A DNA stretch of 64,000 nucleotides. Origin: Pisolithus tinctorius. Lineage: Eukaryota > Basidiomycota > Agaricomycetes > Boletales > Pisolithaceae. The position numbers and the translations under genes are program-made. The DNA lies in contig JANFAH010000004.1 of the NCBI GenBank assembly GCA_024663395.1, positions 2,728,001 through 2,792,000 of the forward strand, written 5' to 3'. Below the pieces are notes generated by a model that ran no database searches, was not told the origin of the DNA, and saw nothing but the letters and a program-made list of their open reading frames with translations. Every line of letters begins with the position of its first letter. The first letter of the stretch is position 1. Positions 21,700 to 33,168 of this stretch are shown one piece after another.

Positions 21700-23016
21700 A
21701 ATTTGGCCCGATGAACTGGTATAGGATGCGTCTCACAAGACTAGAGATTGTGGGTCGTTCTATTAGAATTGAGTTGCATACATAAACTTATGAGCGAAAT
21801 GACGAAGGAAAGTTGCAGCCAGCCTGGTATGTGCACTAAATGGGAAATCAAAGAACTATCAGTGAGGTATGTTCACAAGTACGAGTGAGCAAATCACCAT
21901 CACCATGCCCATCGCTACCGCAGTCAGCTGTAGTGTTATTGAGGAAGATTATAGGTTACAAATCCAACTATGAGCGGCTCACCAATGCCTCTCCAGCAGA
22001 CTCAATTCTAAACACCCACCCTTTCCCTCTGGTAGTAAGCCATGGGCTCTCCATTGCCTTAGGCAACACATACATTGCCAACTTGCCCCGCCTTTTGCAC
22101 TCCCCTATAAAAAGTGACAACGCACCAAGGAATCCTCCTAGCGCGTATGTGAAGAAATTGATCATGCTCTTTGGTAGCCTAAGAGTTTTCTGGGAAGAAA
22201 GAACTTCGTAGTGTAATGCTTCAAGCAGACCTATGCTAGCAAATATGTCAGGCGAAATGGAGCTCGGGACATCAAAGAAAAAAAAATGGAAGGGACTCAC
22301 ACTGGAAGGAAGCCATGAACGCTGCTAAAAATGCCAAGCTCCGTATTGTACCCAATCCCGCTTTCCTGAGCATGTGGATGGGTTTCGAGAGGAAGGCCTT
22401 CCGCTCAAATAATATCATCGGTAGGAAGTGCAGCGCACCATATATTGGGTATGCCCATTTGAATATCGCCATCAATCGTGGAATGGGGACTCTTTGACAA
22501 CTTCATCAGGAAATTAACACTTTACTATTTTTGACCTTTTTGTGACTTTTTTCAACTTTTTTGTGACTGTTGTGACTATTTGTGACTTTTTGGGAAGGAA
22601 CCTACTATCTGTACTTTTTTTTGACCATATACAGCATTTTGAAGAATGAAAAGAGAACAGAATCTATTGAGACAACTAAGTGATGATATATCTAAGCCAA
22701 GAAGACTAGAAAATGTCTGAAAATTCAGAGATATTGAGCTATTGGTGTGATGCACACTGTCTGAGAGAAAAATCACAATATCTCTTTGGAACCTCCATCA
22801 ATTTGAATGTATGTGGTATCTACTGAAAGCTATGAATTAGGTGGTTTGAACAAGACCAAAATCAGCAAGAACAGTGCAGCCATGCCTGCAGGACATGGGT
22901 AATGATAGTAGATTCCTTCCCAAAAAGTCACATTAGTCACAAAAAGTCAAAAATAGTAATGTGTTATTTTCCTGATGAAGATTCTACCCACTGCAAGCAT
23001 CAACTTGTGTGGGCAT
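21700..23016 (-). pseudogene. TMEM135-like gene, internally deleted copy carrying a MITE
   Basis: Inverted, decayed copy of the gene at 36036-38299. It keeps the first codons (MPTQVDA, ATG at 23016), then jumps directly to sequence matching exon 7, near the GGGTAGAAT string. The 22501-22980 element sits at or beside that junction. After it come FKWAYPIYGALHFLPMI, KTLRLPKSMINFF, GALSLFIGE, LAMYVLPKAMESPWLTTRGK and ESAGEAL, matching exons 7-8, and further 3' sequence near 21700 matching the last exon's surroundings. Exons 2-6 are missing. It stands directly upstream of the chimeric receptor-DUF6589 gene, repeating the gene order of the 36-40 kb unit. Confidence 0.8.
22501..22980. mobile_element. 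480-bp MITE-like element with long terminal inverted repeats
   Basis: The ends CTTCATCAGGAAA and its complement face inward and continue as roughly 70-bp imperfect inverted repeats rich in TTTTTGACTTTTTGTGAC. The interior has no coding frame. It sits within the truncated TMEM135-like copy. The target duplication could not be resolved because the flanks match the paralogue with at most a base lost. Confidence 0.75.
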
Positions 23017-23876
23017 GACAATGGTGTGGGGATTGGGGAAGAGAGGAGTTCAGGTGTGACACGCTCTGAACCCTAAATTTGTGTCTCAAATTACTTGTGT
23101 TGTGGCCTGGATCACTTTTTGAAATCAAGTGAATCATTCATCTTCAAGGTTCCAAAACACAAAAGTAGGCTAACATGATGATGCTTGATAACTTGCTCTC
23201 CACGGACCTCCACTGCGGGCAAGTGCCTACTACATAGCTTTCACTGTTTTTTATTTATTTATTTCAAAATTAAAGTGCTTGAGGACGTTGCTGTCCTATG
23301 TTGCACTATTCTAGCAAGTTTTAAAGACTAAAGAGGGCCCCCTGTGGCCTGCCTATCCCTACAAACAAGTGAATGCCCTGATGGCAGGGTTGTTGACCCC
23401 CCATCAGTCCGCCATTCCTGCTGGCCATTTTAGACACTCCGTCTTGGAGTAGGGATGGCTTGAGATGTCTAGTAGTCGTTTGAGTTCTATCTACACTGAA
23501 CTGGCAGCCTTGTGGCCAGCAGGTGCTATGTGGAATGTGTACTCCTGCATCCGTTTGTTAGGGGTCTGTCTTGTGGTTGTCTAGTGCGAGGTTGGTGCAG
23601 GTTGAGTAGGGGGGGGGTGGATGTGGGGACATGTTGCTGTTTGATGCCGGGGAGGGTGAGTATGGGTTTGTATGGGATGTATGATTCGAGAGGGCGGGGG
23701 GGTTGGATGTGAGTGTCGATTTTGTGCAGTATCTGGGCATATGGCAGGGGTGACGATGCACGCACTTGTGTGCTTTGTTACTACCATTACTAGTTGCTTT
23801 GGTGGTGATAGCCTGTGCAATGCATTATCAAGTGTTTGGATTACTGCATGTGTACCTCACCAAAAGTGTTTTGTAA

Positions 23877-26800
23877 CTATTTGGTTCTTGATACATACTT
23901 GATGAGCTGTGGTTGGGTGTTCTGGTTGGAGAGTAGGAACAAGAGCAACATGGCATCTCTTCCCAGGGTGTTCCTCAGCTCGTGCCATTCTCTGTTGTAT
24001 CTGGGGCATTGAAACAGGAAGTGGTGGACATCCTCTGGGATGTCCCCTCCACATTGGAGGCACATGGGGGTGTCACTACGTTTGAACTGGTAGAGGTGTT
24101 TGTTGAGTGGTATATGACCAGTGTGGAGCTGGATGAATAGACCTGTATGTTTTTTGGGTAGTGCCACAGTTAGTTTGGTGAATGATGTGCTGGGTAATCC
24201 TGGGTCAATGTGTGACATGTGGTTGTACCGGGGGGATTTCTTCCAGAGTTTGAGCCATCAGGTCTTCTGCTTCGTGGTGTGGATTTGCTTGAGGGCAGAT
24301 ATGCTGCAGGGCAATTGGTCTTTCAGTGAAGGGGGTAGTTCGTTCACGGGACTGGTGGCTTCTACTCTCTTTGCTGCTAGCTTTGCCTCCCTGTCTGCTA
24401 GCTCATTCCCTTCAACTTCCATATGACCTGCTATCCAGCAGGTCATGACATTTTTTCTTGACAGACATTTCTCCTTGAGGATCTTGATGATCATCGACCT
24501 GAAATGCATTAGTAGATAGTGGCCCGGTTTCGCTGTTGGCCACTCACTTGATCTGATGACTGCTTGGTTGTCTGTTAGAATTGTGACCAGGTATGTGATC
24601 TTGTCCCTCATGTCCAGTAGATGTGCTGCCAGTATTAGTGCCACTGCCTCTGCCTCGAACACTGTGTGTTGCGAGTCACTACCCAAATGATACCATAGTG
24701 TAGCGATGTGCTTGTAATTGATGTATAGGACTGCCACTGCCCCTGCTCCGCCTTCCATGCATGAGCCATCTGTGAAAATGAGCATATGGTCTCTGACTTT
24801 TGTGAGGTCTTTGAGTGCTTCTTTTTTGTTTGGGGCTATGGCTGTCATGTGTGATGGGCATGCATTGGGGGGGATCAAACATGGGTGGATTTTCTCTATG
24901 TGTTTTGGGTTAACTTCTAGTTCATGAAACAGTTGGTGGAGTGCTGCATGGTGATGTTTGATGTTGGATTTGGCAATTTTGTCTACATGTGTGCAGAGTG
25001 GGTGGCTATTGGGTAGCATGGACAGGCATGTTGCTGTTTTGTAGAGTGTGTGCTGGATGAGTAGTGGTGCAGGGGGGATGCTGGCGTGGGCTAGCAAGGT
25101 GTTGGTGGGGGTGGTCTTCATTGCTCCCATGGCTGCTAAGGCTGCTGTTCTTTGGATTGTCATGATTCGACATGCAATGCCTTTTGAGCCTCGCACACCA
25201 GAGGTGTGATCTCCTGTGAAGGCTGGCTTCAGCCAGACTGAGGCTGCGTACATTATCTTTGGGACTACTGTGGTCTGGTATAGTTGATGCATCATTTTCA
25301 TGGGGATGCCCCATGACACCGATGAAAGCCTTCTCAGGAGGAGGGCTTGTTTCGTACCCTTTGCCAAGGCTTGCGCCACATGAGTCTTCCATCTTAGCTC
25401 CTGGTCCAGTATTACTCCTAAGAATTTGTGAGTCATTGTCGGGGTTATTACTGTTCCTCTTATCGTTAGTGGAGTCCTGGGCTTGGCTCTGCTGAGCATG
25501 AAATCCATTAATGCGAATTTGCTGGTTTTGAAGTGTGAATTGTGCTTGTTGGACCAATTGTAACCTCCATCCTCTCATTCCATCATGTCAAGCAGCATGG
25601 CATGGGTGTCTGTAAATGATTTACCTATGGCAATGAATGCCATGTCATCCACGAATGCTAGGGTTAGCTTGTTTTTGCCTTTGGCTGTGTCAACTAGGTC
25701 TGAGCTGTATATGATGTATAAGATCATCGATAGCGGATCGCCTTGGCCAATGCTGTTTTTGATGTTGAACCAGTCAGATTTGTAATCGTCAAATCTTAAC
25801 TTCGTTTTCCTGCCTGTTAGTAATCACTCTGTGAAAAGTGTTATCTCTGGTGGTAGACTTCTTTTTCTCATGTTGTGTAGTAGACGGTCCGTTACTGTGT
25901 TTGGGAATGCACCCTTGATGTCCAGGAACAGTGCAGACACAACCTTTTTCTGTCTCCAGGCATGTCTCATGGTGGTTTCAAGTAGAAGTAATGAATCTTC
26001 GGTCGAGCATCCCAGTCTGCCACCAAAGTGAGTGACCAGGAGGAGACAGTGCTTTTCAAGGATGTAAGTTGTGTGATCTGTGACTATTGCTGAGAGCAGT
26101 TTCACAGTGGTGTTTAGTAGTGCTATTGGATGGTATGCCTTTGGTGTCAAGTAGTCAGGTTTGCTGGGCTTGTGCAGTATTACTGTGGTTGATTGTCTCC
26201 ATGGGTTGTAGTATGTGCAGTAGGTGAACACTGTGTTGAAGAGGTGTAGTAAGTAGTCTGACAGCAGGGGGGATTTTTGGAATACTATGTTTGCTACTCC
26301 GTCCAGCCTGGGAGCTTTGTATGGGCTAAGATTTTTGATGGTGCACGTGAGCTGCTCTTTAGTGATGGGACTCCAGCGCTCGGCTGGTTCAGGGTATTCG
26401 TAGTTCTGAGGTACTGTTGAGTGGGATGGTGGTGGTGGGAACAGCATTTGTGCAAACACATGACTCTTATCTTCATTGGAGCTGATTGTGGTGATGGAGC
26501 TGTCTGCAGTGGTGTGTTTGAGTGTCGGTATTCTGGACTTGCTGCCGTCGCCATATGGTTTAGAGATATAGGTGTTTGCGATCCACAGGTCCCAATCACT
26601 TGCTTCTTCTAACCAGTCTCTCCAGTGACATTTCTTGGCTTCACAAATGGCTTTGTTGTAGGCTTTTGCTTTCTCTTTGCGAAGACTGTGGGCAGGGTGG
26701 TTGCAAAGTGCTCGAAAGGCATAGGAGGTTTTACTTAGCATTTTGAGTTCCCCTCACAGCAATGTCAATTCCTTCGACCACCAACGTTTGACATGTGGAT

Positions 26801-27764
26801 GTGGGCGAGTTCTGGGTACCTCTTCTTCCAGCATTGCTTGTAGTGCTCCGTCAATACCTTTTGTGTATCTCTGGAAGTCTTGCTTGCTGGTGATTGCCCT
26901 TGGTGGGCTGACCTTGGCCAGTTCTGCCTTGAGGGTGACATTGAATTTCTTCCAATTGACTTCACAGTAGTTGTAGGTTGGTGTGGGCACGGACGGTGTG
27001 AGAGTGGTCTCTAGACACATGAGGATTGGTATGTGGTCAGTGTTGGGGCTGCGACTTTCTGGGCAGGTGTCGCAGCTGATCAAATCCTCTATCATGGAGT
27101 CTGTGCAGAAAGTGTTATCTGGTCTCATCCAGTTGCCTGAGGACGACGATTGCAGGGTAGGTGTTCCCTTGGGTAGGATCTGGACCATGCCGTAGTCCGC
27201 TATTAGCTCGAGCAGCTTTTGCACTGAAGCGAGCGCTGCTGTGGTGAAGAGGTGATGGTTGCGCACTTCGTCCCACATGGGGTGATGCCTATTGAAATTG
27301 CCTAGCCAGAGCATTTGGTCATTCACCATACGTCTGATATTCCTGATGTTGGCAGCTAGGAATGTGTCCATTTCCTCCATCGTGTGGTTGTGCATGCAGT
27401 CATTGTAGACGTTGAATAGTGTGTACGTGCCTTTTGTAGTCCTAAGTCGCATTACGATGACATCCGCAGAGGGGAAGTCGACCTGTTCCCAAGAGTTAGT
27501 GCTTATCCTGGAGTTTATGAATGTTACCACTCGTGGTTTGGTGTTCTGTGTTCTTCTCTTCGAGGGGTATACTACCCTCCAGTGGCTGTTGGCTCGCATG
27601 TTGCTGACTTGGTCGATCGGTGGTTCTTGTAGGATGATTATGTCCCAGTCATCTGCTAATTGGCTGTTGATTAGTGAGTGTAGAGCTATGTGAGAAGTAT
27701 TAAGATTTTGTTGCCATATTCGTAGTTTGGTTAACATGTTGGGTTGTGATGGGTCTTCAGACAT
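23877..27764 (-). pseudogene. LINE ORF2: AP endonuclease, reverse transcriptase, RNase H
   Basis: One frame of 1296 codons from the ATG at 27764, broken by TGA at 26754, 25824, 25575 and 24258 (lower coordinate of each stop codon). The N-terminal endonuclease shows LRIWQQNLN, ILQEPPI and TDHIPILM. Reverse transcriptase motifs follow: SPYKAPRLDGVANIV, SALFLDIKGAFPN, and FVDDMAF at the catalytic Asp pair. The RNase H domain has LIFTDGSCMEGGAG, FEAEAVAL, LTDNQAV and ADREA. A C-terminal CCHC-type knuckle (CLQCGGDIPEDVHHFLFQC) ends the protein. ORF2 starts four bases after the ORF1 stop codon in the arrangement TAACTAATG. Confidence 0.85.
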
Positions 27765-27767
27765 TAG

Positions 27768-29600
27768 TTAGGGTGGTGTTGGGTTCGGGTCTTCTGGCTG
27801 GGGTTCGGATGTCAGGAGAGGGTGAAGTGGAGGGGGGGCAGGCATGTATATGGGTGATGCGTTATGATGAATGTTGTGACGTGTGGGCAGACCACCTATT
27901 CCTCCTTGTACATGGTTTGGGTGCCCACGTCTTGGTGGGCCAGATCTGAGGTACATCGCTTCCCCCAGTGTTATTTGTCTGAGTGGGCTGTTGTTGGTGG
28001 GTGGTATGGGTGGGGGCCTTGTGTGTACGATGGGGTTGGTTGTGTGAGCCAGAAGCTTGACATGCATCCACTCCTCTGATGTGGGGAAATAGGGCATGTG
28101 GTTTTCTGGAGTGTGTTCATCCATTGCATTGCATCTTCTGATGAGATCCGGGCAATTTCTGTCTCTGCTGGTGAGAGTGTTGTTCTGGCAGTTGATGCAG
28201 AAGGGGGCGGGCGAGGGGGTGTTGCATTCCTGAGTGCAGTGTGGCTGGGCACAGATACCGCAGGTGTCCATGGATTCTTTACATTCTCTTGCAAGGTGGC
28301 CTATGTGTTGACACCTGAGGCAGCGAACTGGTTCCTTCTTGTCTTTGTGTGGGCATAGTCTATCGAGGCCCCAGTAGAGGCCGTCTCTAATGAGTTGGTT
28401 AGCGATCTCTGGAGAGGTGATGGATGCGAGTGCATGGGCTACTCATTGGCTTGGGGTACATTTGGCTGGGTCTTTTATCCACTTGATCTTGGCGATTGAA
28501 CCCTGTGGAAGGTTGTTTTCAGTTTCCATGTTGTGGAGGGTACCTGGGTTGTCAGTTTCAGTCGAAATGGGTAAAAAGGGGATTACTATATTGTAGTGCC
28601 TATCCTTGATCGCTACTTCACCTCCCAGTTTCATGAGGAAGGTCATTTTGTTAGCTGGTTCTCTGATCCATGCTACAGCTTCTTGGTTGTTGAATTCGAG
28701 GAGTATTCCATTGTTGCGTAGTTGTGCTATTGATCTGAGTTGCAGGTTGGGGCTGTCAACTCGGTCTACAGTTTCCAGGGCTTGTTTGATAAGGTCGATA
28801 GTAGATTCCCTAGTTGCAGTGTTGTTCAGGAGGGGGTGATCACTGATAGGGTCAATCAGTAATTGCCATTCCTTGATAGCTGCATGGGCCATAGCATGTT
28901 CTGGTGCTAAGTGTTTTCCTAGTGGGATGTGGTTTGGGTTGGCCATTGACAATGTTAATGCATCCCTGTATGGAGTGGGGATGGTGGGAGGCTGGGTCTT
29001 GATGTGGTTTTTCATGTCCTCTAGTATTGTCTTCACCGTATTCATGTCATCAATTAGGTTTTTTACGCAGTCCTCCAGCTGAGTGGTGTCTGCGCAGTTG
29101 GGGGTGCTGGTGATTTGTTTGATCTTCTTGATGGTGTTGTCATTGGAGGTTATCGTGTTCTTGTTAGTTTTCTCTAGGTTCTCGGCTGCTGAGAGGATGT
29201 TAGCGATCTGCGGGGAGATGTCGGCTACCACTGAATTTTCGATCTTGTTTGAGACTGCTGTGATAATAGACTCGGCTAGTTCCGAGGTGGTGAGTTCCCT
29301 GACTAAGTATGCTGTGGCTCAAATTGCTGAGTGTAGAGTATTGTTTAAGCCTTTGGATTGTGATATGTGTTCTGGGGTGGCCAGTTCACCTTGAATGGTG
29401 TAGAGCTGGTCTAAAAAGGTTCTGGCTGTTGCTGTGTCTTTGATTTTGGCTTCTGGGTTGTTGATGATTTCTTCGAGCGACAGTCTGCTGCTTCTGGTGG
29501 TTTTACCGAGCTGCATGGCATTTGATGTTTGGGGTCCTGGTGGAGGGCCTGGCATGGCATGGGAAAGTGACCTTGCGGACGTTCGTCTGGTCGAGGTCAT
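27768..29600 (-). pseudogene. LINE ORF1, gag-like nucleic-acid-binding protein
   Basis: One frame of 611 codons from the ATG at 29600 to TAA at 27768-27770, broken only by TGA at 29319-29321 and 28443-28445. The N-terminal and middle parts are helical (SPQIANILSAAENLEKTNKN). A block like GGEVAIKDRHYNIVIPFLP follows. The C-terminal third has CCHC zinc knuckles (CLRCQHIGHLAREC and two more Cys clusters) and a Pro-rich tail. The second TGA sits in TPSQ*VAHALASI, where related gag proteins have Arg, consistent with CGA to TGA. ORF1 proteins coat element RNA. Confidence 0.8.
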
Positions 29601-29812
29601 AAAATGGTGGGGGTGATGGGTGTGGTTGCTAGTTTTGTGGGTGTGCTTCTTAGCATGGTTCTATAGAGGCGCTAGTATACGTCGCTGTAGCCTGCGATGG
29701 GCTCTGCTGAGTCTGGCTGGGGTGACAAGGTCAGAAGAAGTTTTTTCTTTTGGGGTCCTTGTCAGGGTGCCACCTGGAGCGGAGTCAAGAAGCATTCCCA
29801 GCTTCCACTGTT

Positions 29813-30110
29813 GACCTGGAATCAGTAGGGTCTATTGTCAAGTTACTGTCAGATCATCAAGATGCAACTATGGTACAGCTTCGAAAAGTCACCAGTCATT
29901 CCTGACTAGCTGACTTGCCAGAGCAGTCAAAGGCAACAGACTTGGAGCTCCATCCAGTCTCAAGCTCATGCCAATCCCTTCTATGCTTTCTGACATTGCT
30001 TTCGAGCAAACTGGGAGCAGGGGGCTCGAAGGTGTTGTGTTGACCATACTACCGAAGATGCTCCATGCGTACACATTCAATCAGAATGTCTGATTCAAAC
30101 CTCAGTGATT
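29813..30110 (-). repeat. Upstream flank of the TMEM135-like unit (inverted copy)
   Basis: This stretch is the reverse complement of about 35480-35740 with scattered differences (shared strings such as GAGCAAACTGGGAG and GGTGTTGTGTTGACCATAC). Together with 23017-23235 it forms the 5' flank of the truncated TMEM135-like copy, now split by the LINE. Confidence 0.75.
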
Positions 30111-30434
30111 GCATCATAGTACTTGGATGCACAAGTAAGAACCCCCCAGTAGGTGTGAGTATACACTAGCCAGGACCCTACCTAAGGGAGAAGATGATGG
30201 GTACAGCAATGACCCATTCTCCCTCTCCTATACACAGAGAACCAATGAGTATACATAGTAACCCATCATGTCAAGAAGTGTTGCATACAAGTACACCAGT
30301 GAGAACACAAATGAACTAGGGTAAAAAATTGCGATGCAGTTTTGGCTTCAGAGGGGTTGGGGATTAGACTGTGCAGTACTTGTCCCCTTCCATCAGTGTG
30401 GCAGGTTGCTTGGAATTTGTCACAGGGTGAGCAT

Positions 30435-31331
30435 TCAAATTTGCCATGTCAAGTATAGCAGATCTCTTGCAAACCACCACAATTTCAGTTCTATGCATCC
30501 TGCCTTCGTCATGCACCCTTCGTAGTCTGGTTTTAGTGGAGAGATGCTGTCAGATAATGGTTTGTTATGAGTCCAAGCCCACTCGGACACAAAGGACCAG
30601 ACCATTGCACACAATATATCCATGATGGTTATATAGTTGTTGATCAGAAATAGCAGCCTGCTGGCAACCAAGAGCTGAGTAGTCAAGATGAAGACGATTA
30701 GTACAATGCTGAAGATGAGAGGGAAGACAAAATTGGCAGTGGAAATGTAAAATATTTGGTGAATACACATTGGCATTCTGCCTGCTGCGTGCAAGGTAAT
30801 GCATGAGGTTCAGTCCACCTGCAAAGATATGGGAGAACATACCCACCACGTCTTATCAAACCTGTGCGGACATGGAGGCTATAAAGGACGAGACTAACAG
30901 AGTACCTTTCAAAAGGGAACCCAGTAATGGTGCCTTTAATGGACTATTTGAAGATTTACCAACTCATAAGTTGTCCACTATTTGCATTGTCAGTTCAGCG
31001 ATCAAGTTAGGATTGTGGGAGGTGGAGTTGAAATTGTCCCTGGTTGCAGATCTAATATAGTCAATGAAGGAAAGAGTCACCATGCATGGACTTAGATATC
31101 AACGAGGAAATGCATGAGAACCACCACCCGAGCACATGCAACACAGAAGGGAAATGCAAAGATCTTCAATAGAGTGGTTAGAGGTGTAGTGGAGAGAGGA
31201 TAGAATACAAAGAGGCAAGTTAACAATGTCGAGTCACACAGCAATGGTGGGAAGATGGTGAAGGCTACTCCCACATTAGGAACACTTTCTGGGAGCCAGT
31301 AAGCCAGGCTGATTATGTAGTCTCGAGCCAT
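30435..31331 (-). pseudogene. Remnant of a multi-TM membrane protein gene
   Basis: Minus-strand frames encode hydrophobic segments in a plausible exon order: DYIISLAYWLPESVPNVGVAFTI with CDSTLLTCLFVFYPLS and FAFPFCVACARVVVL (31331-31092), then TANFVFPLIFSIVLIVFIL and NNYITIMDILCAMVWSF (30750-30560). The linking part near 30960 reads through a TGA. I cannot assemble a complete gene and do not know the family; it resembles fungal multi-pass membrane proteins. Confidence 0.4.
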
Positions 31332-31489
31332 TATAGGAAATTCAGGTGAACATGGGAAGCAGATGTTTCCTATAACATCTGGGGACTTTTACCAGGTAGC
31401 ACTGGGGTCATGTCATGCTAGAATGACTAAGCCTCCTTACTACTGATAAGATTGTCATCTGATGGACTGATACATGCACTGATTGTGTG

Positions 31490-32949
31490 ATCAACATACC
31501 TTGAACATGTCTGACTACTATGATATTGATGGTGGCAACAATCTGTTCGACTTTGATGATGAGATCGACCCATTTGCTGCACCTCACATACCTCCTGCAC
31601 TATGTTCAATGATGATAGTGAAAACAACATGGACAACACTCAAAATCAAATGCCGTTGTGCCCAATTCAAATTGAAAATACTTGGTGACTGAAGGGAGCG
31701 CTTGCAGGCAACATTGCGGAGAAAGTCCTCACTGTTCTATCATGCATGGATAGTGTAGGGCTGAACCTTCCACTGTTCTTGGATTTCCTGAGCTGGGGAG
31801 ATCAGGAATGTGTTGTAAATGCGAAGATAAGGTATGAACACACTGCTCTAATGGTGAGTGAAGAACTACCAGGCATCCTGGAACACTGGAGAAGTCCACC
31901 ATGGGTGAGCTGTAGTACAGATGTATGAGCCAAGGCAGCATGGCCAGTAATGGAGGAGTTTGCATTTTCATGTGTTGGAGAAGTGGTCAAGAAGGAGCTA
32001 CAAGGCATTCAAGAGTTAGCTATGTGTCTGTCAGATGAAGTCTCTGATATTGGACTCACCTGCTTTCTCATCAAGGACATGGTGTTAAAACTAAGTAGCC
32101 CTGCAGCTGGCAGCATGCCAAAGCTGTGGGCTTTGCTGCAGAAGGCCTCTTGAACAAAGGAGCAAGATAGGAAACATACAAAGAAACCATCTGATCTTGT
32201 GAGTCCCTCACTTCTCTATCATGGACTGATAGGCTGAATTGCCATTGCCCAGGTCATCCTATCCATGATCTTCCAATTGATGTATGCACGATCACACCAT
32301 CACAATTGTTGGCCAAAATTCTTGACCACTTTCCTCCATGCGCAAGGGATATCAGCAAAGTCACTTCATCTTCTTCATGCGTTTGGATTGATGATGTCAC
32401 ACAAATGGTCAGTCTGCACATTCACCACTATTTCTGCAAATGCCCTAGAGAAAGTGCATCAGCAAGTGCACTCAATGCCTTTTGTCATCTCACATGACAA
32501 CGTGAACATACCTTTCTGCACCTTTTCACAGTGACTCGACAAGCAGAGCCACTTTGACTCTGGTACAGTGGGAACTGTATACTTCCAGCCCAATGCCACA
32601 TTGGAATGCCCATTGTGCAACCAAGCCTTACAAGAATGTCACACAGAGGGAAGAAAACATCCCCTTACTGTACATGACATATTCCAGCTGGAGACAAAGA
32701 GTGCAGCTGGACAACACACCCATGACATTCATTGAGTACTTCAGTATCTTGTCAAATCTCCTGAATTCAATTTTCAAACCTATCAGCATAAAGATCATGA
32801 TGTCTTTTTACCACCTGCCCCTGTTGAAAAAATCCCACATGGCCCACAATCCATCACTGAGCAACACATACTTGGGACAGTTCATATCGAGGAGGCAAGC
32901 TATGAGGGGAATGATCAGTTGATTATGGAGTGGTTCAAGCAACTGAATC
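31490..32949 (+). pseudogene. DUF6589 gene, N-terminal part
   Basis: One plus-strand frame with an intron at 32199-32252 and TGA codons at 31926, 32151, 32532 and 32733. Readable blocks: SCMDSVGLNLPLFLDFLSWG, RYEHTALMVSEELPGIL, AWPVMEEFAFSCVGEVV, ARSHHHNCW, AFGLMMSHKWS, FVISHDNVNIPFCTFSQ, LDKQSHFDSGTVGTVYF, and EEASYEGNDQLIMEWFKQLN. This is the part that normally precedes the GDQLT-containing half, which in this window lies at 18899-19612 on the other strand. Coding similarity stops at the TA before the transposon end at 32952. DUF6589 is multicopy in Agaricomycetes; its function is not known to me. Confidence 0.75.
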
Positions 32950-33168
32950 TACAGTGAGGGACAAAAGTGTTGCAATGTTTGTGAGGTGTGACTTGCTGCT
33001 GATGTAGCTCAGGCTATTCTGCACAGATAATGATGATACCTATACCATTGGAAAGGGGTGACTCTAAGATTTCCAGAGGACTAAGGTTCAGTCCAAACAA
33101 AGCAATACATGCTGAGATACCCCCTATTCTTTCTGAAAGGTGCATTGCAACACTTTTGTCCCTGACTG
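32950..33168. mobile_element. Small TIR element (MITE) inserted in the DUF6589 gene
   Basis: Begins after TA with CAGTGAGGGACAAAAGTG (32952) and ends with the inverted form CACTTTTGTCCCTGACTG at 33168, about 217 bp. The left 39 bp equal those at 19615-19653. The right end is followed by GT rather than TA, so the duplication is not intact or the right boundary has been rearranged. No coding frame of note. Confidence 0.6.

Larger units (their letters stand above)
23249..29799 (-). mobile_element. Full-length Tad1-like LINE retrotransposon
   Basis: About 6.55 kb, minus strand, bounded by a 13-bp target duplication (23236-23248 and 29800-29812, one mismatch). The 3' end reads as a (TTTA)-rich tract on the plus strand at 23248-23265, the complement of an A-rich tail. 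It has a gag-like ORF1 and an ORF2 with endonuclease, reverse transcriptase and RNase H. The paralogous locus at 35740-35752 preserves the empty site. Both ORFs are complete in length and in frame except for in-frame TGA codons, so this copy is dead but structurally whole. Confidence 0.88.

Noticed and set aside
22505..22600. Repeated TTTTTGTGAC-like units as a possible CRISPR-like array
   Set aside because: They are the inverted-repeat ends of a MITE-like element in a fungal genome; no regular spacers.
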